Under the pieces are notes generated by a model that saw only the letters and a list, made by a program, of their open reading frames with translations, ran no database searches and was not told the origin of the DNA. Positions 25,537-33,718 of a stretch of DNA of 64,000 nucleotides are shown in pieces. The position numbers were made by a program, and so were the translations under genes. The stretch is taken from positions 62,001 to 126,000 of the forward strand of contig CAZCDS010000007.1 of assembly GCA_964497585.1 (NCBI GenBank), read 5' to 3'. Position 1 is the stretch's first letter; each line of letters starts with the position of its first letter. Source of the stretch: CAZCDS01 sp964497585. Lineage in GTDB: Bacteria; Desulfobacterota; Desulfomonilia; Desulfomonilales; Desulfomonilaceae.

Positions 25537-26620
25537 TTGGGAGATTTCGCGCGTGCGCGCGGTTCTGCACAAGCGCGCCTCCCGGTCCGTGCCTCTGTAG
25601 GGACTGTACCAAGGCAAGCAAGGTACTCCGGTGCAATATGATGCAATCCTCGAAGAATTGAAATCCCTTTCAGATCCCGCTGCAGTCGTAGGGAGGGCGC
25701 GGTATGGGATCAATCCCGAATCACGCGTATGGTGTTTCCATTCCGAGCCTACGCAACATCGCGAAAAGGGTCGATAAGGATCACCCGCTCGCGGCGCGCC
25801 TCTGGCGGCCTGCATCCATCAGCCGTGTATTCTTGCGTCCGTGGTAGAGGACCCCTCGACTTTGACTGAAGACAAATCGACCGATGGGCGGGTGACTTCA
25901 ACTCCTGGGACCTCTGCGATCGGTGCTGAAACAACCTCTTTGGCAAGAGTCGATCCGGTCACGCAAAAGTCCTTGAATGGGCCGCTCGCAAAGAGAAATT
26001 CGTCGAGCGCGCCAGATTCGGACTCATGGCCTGCCGAGCGGTCCACCACAAGGAAGCAGGCGACGCGAATTTGATGGCGTTCCTGCGATCGATCAAGCCA
26101 GAGGCCGACGACGAATAGGTACACGAAAAAAGCGGACAACTGGGCGTTCAGTCAGACCGGGAAGCGCAACCTGAAGCTCAGCCGAGAAACCGTCAGGGTG
26201 GCTACGCACATGAGAAAGCTGGAGTCAAACTCCGCCAGATTGATCGGCTCCCATGCGCTCAGCGGGCTGACGAGCGAAAAGGTCCGGAACCGGCTGGCGT
26301 CGGCGGAGTAATGGCGATTCGGGTCTACATTCCATCTCCGCCAAAGTGGTCGATTGTCGAACGGGGAAGCTTCGGTACCCTTATGACCTAACGGCGCTCT
26401 CAACCTCGCGGGTTCGTGCTCCCCTTCTCCGCCACTTCGCGCTGTATGGCACGGCGGTCGTGGGTAATGGCGTGATCCACCGGATTCGAGGTCCCTCGCG
26501 CTTATGGCATGGTGTGTCGGGACCTGCAAAAAAAGCTTGCGTGCGTCTGCGTCTTCGGATATATCTATATCCATATTTTAGAGATCTCCGCGAAAGATGA
26601 CAGGGTAAGGGGGATACGTA
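25534..26620. other. Gap with decayed coding text and repeat copy C
   Basis: No intact gene. Plus-strand text at 25930-26119 (reading ERARFGLMACRAVHHKEAGD) and, in another frame, at 26072-26308 (reading KRNLKLSRETVRVATHMRKL) looks protein-coding but lacks usable starts, suggesting one or two decayed genes. Repeat copy C spans 26346-26527. A near-palindrome GGATATATCTATATCC lies at 26557-26572, upstream of the next gene. Confidence 0.4.
26346..26527 (+). repeat. Degenerate dispersed repeat, copy C
   Basis: Shares an ordered set of short blocks with the copies at 30331 and 32973 (CGATT, ACGGCGCTC, CGGGTTCGTGCTC, GATCCACCGGATTCGAGGT, ATGGCATGGTG). It is the most diverged of the three. Confidence 0.5.
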
Positions 26621-27166
26621 TTGAAAAAGACACTCGTTTTCACACTGGCTGCACTGGTCGTCAGCGTCGCGCTTGTCCCCCCCGAGGGCCACGCGGGAAT
26701 CATCGAGGATTTCCTCGCGTACGCCATGGGGGGGTACTCACCGTACGGCGATGCTCAATACGGTTCCCGGACTCCCTACGGAACGAACTACGCCCCCCAG
26801 CCGTATGGCCCCCCGCCGTCGGGAGCCTATGGAGGCTCTTTCGGCCGCCGGTCCTATCCTGCTCAGACAGCTCAAACCGCACCCGGTGGATATACGATAC
26901 GTTTCATTCCTCCGCAACGGGAACCGAGCGCCAGTGACGCGCGTCTGGCAGCGAACTATCCTCGTTCCAATGGGTCGAGCTACCGAAGACAGAGAAGATC
27001 GAATCAGACTTCGTACCGCGCTCCCGCCCCGCAAAGGACATGGTCGCCGAGGGCACAGTACGGGGGATACTCGAATGCTCCCTACTACTCCTATCAATCG
27101 GGCTACGGTTACGGCCTCAAATACGGATATGGGTACGGCGCCAACTGTAGCACCGGCTCCACCTGA
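26621..27166 (+). CDS. Exported Gly/Tyr-rich low-complexity protein
   Basis: A TTG start at 26621 is supported by AAGGGGG 7 nt upstream. The product (181 residues) has a clear signal peptide (KKTLVFTLAALVVSVALVPP, cleavage near GHA-GI). The mature part is rich in Tyr, Gly, Pro, Ser and Gln, ending in repeats such as GYGYGLKYGYGYG. Such proteins are often surface or matrix components; no specific role can be given. Composition resembles the other small exported proteins in this stretch. Confidence 0.7.
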   Translation: MKKTLVFTLAALVVSVALVPPEGHAGIIEDFLAYAMGGYSPYGDAQYGSRTPYGTNYAPQPYGPPPSGAYGGSFGRRSYPAQTAQTAPGGYTIRFIPPQREPSASDARLAANYPRSNGSSYRRQRRSNQTSYRAPAPQRTWSPRAQYGGYSNAPYYSYQSGYGYGLKYGYGYGANCSTGST

Positions 27167-27737
27167 GGCTGGTGATAGCGTCGGTTCGACGCACGACGCC
27201 CCCCCCGTCATACTCTCCACAGAGCGGACGTGAGCCTGGGAGGCCTTGCTCTGAGCAAGGACAATCTCCCACCTCACGTCTCCAGCCTTTCCATTGCTGG
27301 GGCTGAAAGGGATTTCGAACTACCGGTCAAAAAGGGTGAGGCCTGCTTAATGGTCTGATTACTCCGGCGCAGGCCTACGCGCGGCTAATGAACCTGACTT
27401 GCGATGGTATGCCGCTATGACTTCCCCGCTCTCGGCGACCAGACGGTGCCACCCCGAATTTGGGAGACCCGCCCATTTTGGGACACGTGTTGACAGCGGA
27501 AAACGGACAAGGTAACCTCGAAAGGGCCGACCGAGAGCCACTCTTAGAAGTGAGATGCCGGCATTGAGATCGCCGGTGCCTCATACACGAGGAAGAGGTT
27601 GCCTGGACGGGACCGACGGACGATTCAGTGGCTGGTGGTGTTTCGAAGGTTCGGGCACTAAAGTGACCGCTCCCTACCTCCTGGGGAAAGGCTATCACGT
27701 GAAGGAAGGGAACGAACTGTCAAAAGAAAAGGCGTTG
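27167..27737. other. Gap upstream of the sulfatase-like gene
   Basis: No supported gene. A short palindrome, CCTTGCTC-T-GAGCAAGG, lies at 27244-27260 in the region after the Gly/Tyr-rich gene and might act in transcript ending or as a protein site. Confidence 0.35.
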
Positions 27738-29372
27738 ATGTTCAGAACGCTCGAGCGGCTTCCACTTCACCCCTTTCTTTTCTTGGCTGCGGCCATTTTG
27801 CCGATCTATGCGGCCAACAGGGACGCCGTACGGATTGAGGAATTGGTACTTCCCTTGGCTCTGGGAACGCTGGGCATATGCACTGTGTGGTTCATCGTGT
27901 CGCTTTTCGTGCGAGGGATTGCCAAAGGAGGCATACTCGTCTCGGCGTTTGTTGTTCTGTACTTCTCTTCGGGCTATTTCCTGAACAGGGTCTTCGGCCC
28001 TGATGCATTGCCTGAATACTGGCATTTGCCGAGTGTACCGACAGACGCGTTATCTCAAATCGAACTGGTCGGGTGGGTAATTCGAATTGGTGTCATGGCC
28101 TTCTGCGCTTGTCTACTTGCTGTCGTGGCCTTCTATTTTGTCCGTGGGGAGCGCGACATTCGGACGTGGACCCTGAACGTTAACGCGTTCGCCTGCGTTC
28201 TTGTGGTGGTTCCGCTTCTTCAGATAGGCTATGACACGGTTCCTGAGCCATGGAGCCTGGCCGAGGATGGGAAAAACGGCGAGGACTATGCGGTCCAGTG
28301 GACCGCCAGGAATAGCGCAAAGAGACCGCCCGATATTTACTACCTGATTCTCGACGGGTACGGCCGCTCAGATGTCTTACGGGAGATCTACGGATACGAC
28401 AACAGCGGATTCCTGAATCAACTGAGGAGGCGAGGATTTTATATCGCGAATCGGAGTCGTTCAAACTATGCTCAGACATTCATGTCTCTCGCATCCTCCC
28501 TTAATTACCGCTATCTCAAGTTCCCCCGAAGCAAAAAGAAAAGGATTATTATGTGGCGGAGCAAGGTCGTAAGGAGTCTCCGCCACAGTCGGATACGGAA
28601 GTTTCTTGAACGTCGCGGTTATCGTACTGTGACATTTTCGGGAGGATACAACGCGACCGACATTGCCGACGCCGACGTCTACCGCGTTCCGCCGGTTGCC
28701 TTCTCGGAGTTCAATAACGCGTTGCTGCGCATCATCCCCTTCGGCACGCCATTAATAACCGGTCCGAAGCTCCCGTCGGAGCGTCACAGAGAGCGAATCC
28801 TCTATACTCTGGAACACCTGACTGACCATGTTCAGTCACATTGTCCTTCTTTTGAATTCTGTCACATATGCTGCCCCCATCCCCCCTTTGTGTTTGGGAA
28901 AGACGGGAAGCCCACCCGGTCTAAGCAAGCTTTCCTAACCTTTAGTGATGGGAGCCATTTTCACCATATGCGGTACGCGAAGAGAATGGAATACGTCAAG
29001 AAGTACAGACTCCAGATTTCTTATCTGAACAAGCTCGTTCTGGACGCCGTCGATGAAATTCTTGCAGACTCGCCGGTAGCGCCTGTCATAATCATTCAAG
29101 GCGATCACGGCCCCGGCTCCCGGCTTGACTGGAGAAAGGGAGCAAAGGCCTCCGATCTCAAGGAGCGAATGACCATTCTGAACGCTTATTACCTGCCTGG
29201 AGACGCGGACGACTTGCTGTACGATACGATAAGCCCCGTGAATACGTTTCGAGTTATTCTCCGAGCGTACTTCGGCGTACCTACGAGATTGCTAAAAGAC
29301 AGGAGCTTTTTCTCAACAGTGTATAAGCCGCTGGATTTTGTTGAATTTCGGGAAGACGATCGAAGAGAGTAG
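27738..29372 (+). CDS. Membrane sulfatase / phosphoglycerol-transferase-like protein
   Basis: The 544-residue protein begins with several membrane segments (LPLHPFLFLAAAILPIYAAN and four more up to about residue 175), followed by an alkaline-phosphatase-superfamily domain. Visible elements are DIYYLILDGYGRSDVL with a metal-binding Asp, RSNYAQTFMSLAS with a candidate nucleophile Thr, CHICCPHPPFVF, and the metal-binding IIIQGDHGPGS. The family includes LTA-synthase-like and LPS-modifying transferases. The ATG at 27738 (AAAAGG 5 nt upstream) matches the usual N-terminus; a GTG at 27699 is possible. Substrate unknown. Confidence 0.8.
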   Translation: MFRTLERLPLHPFLFLAAAILPIYAANRDAVRIEELVLPLALGTLGICTVWFIVSLFVRGIAKGGILVSAFVVLYFSSGYFLNRVFGPDALPEYWHLPSVPTDALSQIELVGWVIRIGVMAFCACLLAVVAFYFVRGERDIRTWTLNVNAFACVLVVVPLLQIGYDTVPEPWSLAEDGKNGEDYAVQWTARNSAKRPPDIYYLILDGYGRSDVLREIYGYDNSGFLNQLRRRGFYIANRSRSNYAQTFMSLASSLNYRYLKFPRSKKKRIIMWRSKVVRSLRHSRIRKFLERRGYRTVTFSGGYNATDIADADVYRVPPVAFSEFNNALLRIIPFGTPLITGPKLPSERHRERILYTLEHLTDHVQSHCPSFEFCHICCPHPPFVFGKDGKPTRSKQAFLTFSDGSHFHHMRYAKRMEYVKKYRLQISYLNKLVLDAVDEILADSPVAPVIIIQGDHGPGSRLDWRKGAKASDLKERMTILNAYYLPGDADDLLYDTISPVNTFRVILRAYFGVPTRLLKDRSFFSTVYKPLDFVEFREDDRRE

Positions 29373-29601
29373 GCAAGAATTCACCCCTTCACATAGTTAT
29401 CATGCTCTTGTCGATCTTCCGGAGAACTGCCCGCTATCGTGAACAATTGGGCGTCGACCTCAATCACAGTAACCTACGGTCCGATGTGCGTGATCGATTT
29501 CCTGACAAGTCCCGGCAAAACCGGCCGGGTCCGGCAAAGTCTTTTCGATTACATGCAGCCTCCGCGCAAGGACCGGAACTCTCCCGCGTGGCTCAACACA
29601 G

Positions 29602-30189
29602 CTACTGAGACAAGGTCCTCTTCAGTCCGAGGCGAGATGATTCCACTCCCTCTTGATCGAGCGCGGCAATTCGGGCAAGTCTACAGAGCATTTCGCGGCC
29701 TCGATCGGAAATATCAGTGATCTCGAATCCCGCTACGGGGTATTTTTTGCGCTTACCTCGTATCTCGAGCCACTTGCATTCGGCCGTGACGAGAACCGGT
29801 TCCAAACTGGAGACCGCATCAGCGAGAATAAGGAGATCCTTCTCATCGCCGACCTCGGCCTCGATCCCGGCGACCCGGAAGCCCCGTTCGCTGAGATCGC
29901 GGATGATAGCCCGCCCGGCGGGATTGTGTACGTCCTGCACCTCGAGCCTGAAGGTCACGTGTGTCCGCTGGTGTCTCCTTGTTCGCGGTCTGGCGTCCGG
30001 GTCCCCGTAGTGTCCGCTTCTCTCGAGAAGTTCCGCTTTCCTGATGGCGCCCGCGTCCGCGAGTTTGGCGAAGACCTGTTCGAGATCTTGCATGGAGAGG
30101 TCATACTTCTCGATCAGTTCGAAGTCGGTCGCTCCGGAACGGAGATCTGCAACCAAATCCCTGGCGTTGATGGTCAATTTGGCCGCCAT
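29602..30189 (-). CDS. PilZ-domain protein with N-terminal helical module
   Basis: The 195-residue protein has an N-terminal module (ARDLVADLRSGATDFELIEK, about residues 9-55) and a PilZ domain from about residue 70: RRHQRTHVTF gives the RxxxR of c-di-GMP binding and DLSERGFRV gives the D/NxSxxG motif. It should therefore bind c-di-GMP. Its paralogue lies 660 nt upstream on the same strand. GGGGGAAGA precedes the start. Confidence 0.8.
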   Translation of the reverse strand: MAAKLTINARDLVADLRSGATDFELIEKYDLSMQDLEQVFAKLADAGAIRKAELLERSGHYGDPDARPRTRRHQRTHVTFRLEVQDVHNPAGRAIIRDLSERGFRVAGIEAEVGDEKDLLILADAVSSLEPVLVTAECKWLEIRGKRKKYPVAGFEITDISDRGREMLCRLARIAALDQEGVESSRLGLKRTLSQ

Positions 30190-30849
30190 GATCGGTCTTC
30201 CCCCAACAAAGGCACGTAACCGGCTGTTCCCGGAAATATTGTCGGATCAACCCCCGGTCGATGGGTGGAAGGAGAATATCACAGGCAACCCGGATGGGTG
30301 AAGAATTTCTTATGGCGCGCCTCCAAAACAGTGACCGATTTCCGGAGGCTGAGGCTGCGTTAGCCTTCCAAGCTGACGGAACTCCGACGCTCCTGGGTTT
30401 GTGCTCGAATCCTCCACGGCTTTGCCCTGGATTGCATGGTGGTCGTCGATAGGGCTGTCATCCACGGGATTCGAAGTGGAAACATCTCCCCTCCGAGCTT
30501 CCTCACGCCATATTGGTGCCTGGAGATCCGGTCGAACCGTCGATGAGCATTTTGGACATTATTCCAGACAAATGCTGGAACCACGCTGCCGGTAAGCGGC
30601 GTGAGACCCTCAATGGCGAGAGACTGCCAGATCGCGTCAGAAATACCTTTTCAGCCTTCCGCCCTGACCGCAGGAGGCAGTGCTGGCCCACCCAGTCCTC
30701 CGTTCCCGGGAGACACCCGCATTGCCGGTAGGCCTCCACCTGGCAAGAAACGCATGAAACCCTCTCCGCCGCAAGTCGAGTCAGCCGGAGCCGAGTTCGA
30801 CGTCCCGACCTGTTCGGTCGGCATTGCGCAGGCCAGGACACGGAAAGGT
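30190..30849. other. Gap between PilZ paralogues with repeat copy A
   Basis: No supported gene. Repeat copy A occupies 30331-30535. The remainder has only short frames without ribosome sites. Confidence 0.4.
30331..30535 (+). repeat. Degenerate dispersed repeat, copy A
   Basis: About 200 bp. Shares ACTCCGACGCTCCxGGGTT and TGCTCGAATCCT with copy B, and GTCATCCACGGGATTCGAAGT-like text with copies B and C. By eye about 70 percent identical to copy B in the core. Confidence 0.55.
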
Positions 30850-31371
30850 TCAGATCAGTTTTCGGAATTCCTGAAAGGCTGCGGTGGAGATATCTATGAT
30901 CTCGAACCCCGCGACCGGATCCGCTTCGGGTTGCCCAGCGGTAAGTGCCCATCGGCACCGACCGACGAACTCGAAGGTGGAGGTCTCTGCAAGTTCGTTG
31001 GATCGAACCCGGAGGGCTCTCAGTTCGCCTACGGAGGCTGAAATGCCTTCGACGGCCATTCCCTTTTTTGAGCAGTCTCGCACGAACCCGCGAATCTCAG
31101 GTGAATCGGCATCACACACGAGAAAGGGGAACCGTATCATCTTCCTCGGGTATTTCCGTGAATCGTCGGGGATCTCCAGGCCATGGTCGATCCGGTATAT
31201 GTTGAGGATATCCTCTCTCCCGATGGCCTTCACGTCCAGAAGCTTTCTGAATGCACTGCGAAGGCCTCTTTCAGACAGACGATACTTCTCCTTCAGGCCG
31301 GTAGAGGTCATCCCCGATCGTATGTCTCGAACCAGATCCTTGGCCCGCACCTCTTTTGTTGGAGTCTTCAT
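30850..31371 (-). CDS. PilZ-domain protein, paralogue of the 29602 gene
   Basis: The 173-residue protein repeats the architecture of its neighbour: an N-terminal module (AKDLVRDIRSGMTSTGLKEK) and a PilZ-like domain (RKYPRKMIRFPF, then DCSKKGMAVEG). The c-di-GMP motifs are present but less perfect (RKMIRF in place of RxxxR spacing; DCSKKG for DxSxxG), so binding may be weaker. GGAGGG lies 7 nt before the ATG at 31371. Confidence 0.72.
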   Translation of the reverse strand: MKTPTKEVRAKDLVRDIRSGMTSTGLKEKYRLSERGLRSAFRKLLDVKAIGREDILNIYRIDHGLEIPDDSRKYPRKMIRFPFLVCDADSPEIRGFVRDCSKKGMAVEGISASVGELRALRVRSNELAETSTFEFVGRCRWALTAGQPEADPVAGFEIIDISTAAFQEFRKLI

Positions 31372-31401
31372 GGGATAACCCTCCGTTGTTCAGGTGCTTT
31401 T

Positions 31402-31407
31402 ATTATA
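31402..31407 (-). promoter_or_regulatory. Candidate -10 box of the PilZ gene
   Basis: A perfect TATAAT on the minus strand (31407-31402), 30 nt before the ATG at 31371. No good -35 hexamer is seen at 16-18 nt, so an activator or extended element may be needed. Confidence 0.4.
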
Positions 31408-31593
31408 CCCCGAAGTCGGAGGAAGCACCATCGAAATGACCTTTGAATCGGATTTCTCTCGGGACGTCTGGCACGGGAAAGGTGAGCGGGTTGCGTGCTC
31501 CTCTCCGAACCACGGTCGGATTGCCCGCTGCAGGCAGGCATTCTACCTGCCTTACCCAGCCTAGCGAATCCCTGTGCTCGCCGAGCGTAACCG

Positions 31594-31938
31594 TCACCGC
31601 ATTGAATGTTGCCGTTGCCGCTCTCGATTCTTCTGCATCTGCCAATAAACAAGAGCCGGAGCGAGGTTGGAGCCGACGCCGGACTCCCCTGCCGGCACTG
31701 CCCGAGCCGTGGTCCTGCCCGCGACAGGCACGGACTTCACCGCGGACCTCCTCGCGGTCGGAACGGCAATCTTCGCCGCTTTGGTCACTTTGGGCGCGGT
31801 CCTTGCACCGGTCTTGACTGCGATCTTGGCCGCACTCTTGAGGATCACAAAGAGAAGTTTTGCCAAACCGCCGGCATGAGCGCTCGACGCAGGGATCACC
31901 AATACCGACACGAGTGCGACGGCTACGAGCCTTTTCAT
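31594..31938 (-). CDS. Small exported basic protein, 114 residues
   Basis: The ATG at 31938 lies 7 nt after AGGAGG; the ATG three bases earlier is a possible alternative. A signal peptide (KRLVAVALVSVLVIPASSAHA) is followed by an Ala/Lys/Arg/Val-rich mature part (KSAAKIAVKTGARTAPKVTK). No cysteine and no recognised domain. It is one of several small exported proteins in this stretch. Confidence 0.6.
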   Translation of the reverse strand: MKRLVAVALVSVLVIPASSAHAGGLAKLLFVILKSAAKIAVKTGARTAPKVTKAAKIAVPTARRSAVKSVPVAGRTTARAVPAGESGVGSNLAPALVYWQMQKNRERQRQHSMR

Positions 31939-32408
31939 CATACCACCTCCTGAATCCCGGTAAGCTCTCGGATCTTCCATCTCACTCTATCTTTCTCGGT
32001 TCCCCCGCGTTTGTGACAAAGAAAGACCATGACTCAGGGGAAAAGGCTCCTGACGATAATTTCAACAACCAAGATTCAAAAACACCTGCAACACCGCGTT
32101 TGGATGTCTGTGAGGTATTACGGGGGGATCGTGAGGCGTCGGCAACCTGTGCTCATGTGGCGAACGCGCGCGTCATGCGGGAAGTGCTCTTTTCGAGAAA
32201 GGCTCTCCCCGCACGCCATAGGCCTTGAAATTGAAATTACGGCAGCCCGGATAATTGCACTCTCAGTCCCCCTTCTTGCGTCATGGTAGACGCTTTTCGC
32301 AACCTCCTCTTTCGACGGGAGGATCACAACCGGGTGGAGGTGCTTTCTCTTCCCCTGCGACTGGGGTTCTTGGACTCACCATCGAAGTTGTCCAGAGTCT
32401 TTGGCAGC
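31939..32408. other. Gap
   Basis: I see no supported gene, RNA or repeat in this stretch. Confidence 0.4.
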
Positions 32409-32696
32409 TCAATCGAGGTCCTTTTCCGTTTCCCTGTCAAGGGCCTTCCACTGTTTGCGTTCGCACGCGAGCAGACAGTTGTTATATCCGAAGGTAGCGC
32501 CGGGACGCAGGGCTGGCGCGGCCCACTCATACCCGCCATAGGCCCGCCTGCACTCCGCTTGGCAGTACTCGTAGTCAAAGCCTTTGGGATTTTTCAGAAA
32601 CGCGTCCGCCCGGGAATTCGGGGGCGACAGGGCCGAGATGCCCGCGACTACCACCATGAGTACAGCAACCGCTAGTATGGCTATTACCGTTTTCAT
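32409..32696 (-). CDS. Small exported protein with twin CX3C motif
   Basis: The ATG at 32696 has AGGAGG 7 nt upstream. A signal peptide or anchor (KTVIAILAVAVLMVVVAGIS) precedes a mature part of about 65 residues with exactly four cysteines in two CX3C pairs: YCQAECRRAYGG and NNCLLACERKQW, 24 residues apart. Twin CX3C is the pattern of helical-hairpin proteins held by two disulfides. The function is unknown; formation of disulfides in the periplasm is expected. Confidence 0.65.
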   Translation of the reverse strand: MKTVIAILAVAVLMVVVAGISALSPPNSRADAFLKNPKGFDYEYCQAECRRAYGGYEWAAPALRPGATFGYNNCLLACERKQWKALDRETEKDLD

Positions 32697-33298
32697 TTTC
32701 TGCCTCCTGCCTGGAAAAATGACACGAAATTCCCCTTCTTCGATTAGATGCATGACGGGCCTTGAAGGATTCAAAACTTCTTCGATGGAGAGACCCCGTC
32801 GCGCCCAACCGTACGGGAGCAAAGGCCCCAAAATCACTCTATCACGTAACGCGGTCGCAAGCAGTCACTTTGTTCGCGCGTGGACCTCGTCGTCTTTCGA
32901 CCGCTGAGGATAGGGTTCTTCGAAGATAGTGGCACAAGCGGAGGAGAGAGTTCGCGGCGCATGTCCCAAGCAACGACCGATTGCGACGCAGGGGAAGTCC
33001 TTGGGATCCCCTCCGACCTAAAGGCACTCCGACGCTCCCGGGTTCCTGCTCGAATCCTTTACCGCTGCGTCCGAGATTGCAGGGTGGCCTTTGTAAGGCT
33101 GTCATCCATTCGCTTCGCAGGGGCACTCATCACTCCCGCGAGCCGCCCATGGCATGGTGGCGCGGGAAGATCCGATCAAGCTGACGACGGGAATTGCTGT
33201 GCGAAATAGCGCACCCGCATCGCGAGGGTCGGAAGTCGGCCGGAGAGACCGCAATCTCAAAGCCTTGTCCAGTCGTCTCCCTCCCGACCAGTCAGGGG
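32697..33298. other. Gap with repeat copy B
   Basis: No supported gene. Repeat copy B lies at 32973-33180, close to the end of the rhodanese gene. Confidence 0.4.
32973..33180 (+). repeat. Degenerate dispersed repeat, copy B
   Basis: Shares CACTCCGACGCTCCCGGGTT, TGCTCGAATCCTT and AGGCTGTCATCCA with copy A at 30331, and ATGGCATGGTG with copy C at 26346. Length about 205 bp. Confidence 0.55.
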
Positions 33299-33718
33299 TT
33301 ACTTGGGCACGGTGGGATATCCGGCCTTTTTCCATGCCTTCCAGCCTCCCAGGATGGCAAATACCTTGGGATACTCGTGCCTGATGAAGTCTTGTGCCAC
33401 ACGGGCACTCGTTGCTTCACCGTTTCAAGCGCAGTAGAAAACCAGGGTCTTATCCTTGCCGTATTTTGACATCCATCTGCGAATCTTTCGGGGGTCTTCC
33501 CTATGCGCCCCCGCGATCTTGCTGGAGCTAGATTCCCAATCCCCGGATGTTCTCACGTCGATGATCACCACCCCGGGGTTGTCCATTATCGCTTTCACTC
33601 TTTTTATGGTAATTCGCGGGACCGACTCAGCCTCGACTTGTGGCACGATGATCACCGCTCCCAGGGACAAGATGACCAGTATGGCCGCCGTGATTCCGAC
33701 AAGTCTCCAGTGCTTCAT
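33299..33718 (-). CDS. Selenocysteine-containing rhodanese-like sulfurtransferase
   Basis: The ATG at 33718 (AAGGAGGG upstream) starts a signal-anchor (AAILVILSLGAVIIVP) and a rhodanese domain (VVIIDVRTSGDWESSSSKIA). At codon 98 the frame meets TGA (33427-33425), yet it continues with 41 codons that complete the fold: FYCA-U-NGEATSARVA, then GGWKAWKKAGYP, to TAA at 33299. The TGA lies two residues after the conserved Cys, where relatives have CxC. A SECIS-like hairpin follows at 33394-33408. Product 139 residues, anchored outside the membrane. Sulfur or selenium transfer is the family role. Confidence 0.88.
33394..33408 (-). promoter_or_regulatory. Bacterial SECIS-like hairpin
   Basis: On the minus strand GTGCC pairs with GGCAC around the loop CGTGT, starting 16 nt after the TGA. 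The loop G-T is at the 23rd-24th nt after TGA, the same place as in the DsbA-like gene. Confidence 0.65.

Noticed and set aside
26621..27233. Overlapping open frames on both strands across the Gly/Tyr-rich gene
   Set aside because: They are antisense or out-of-frame shadows produced by GC-rich low-complexity coding DNA; only the frame with signal peptide and ribosome site is kept.
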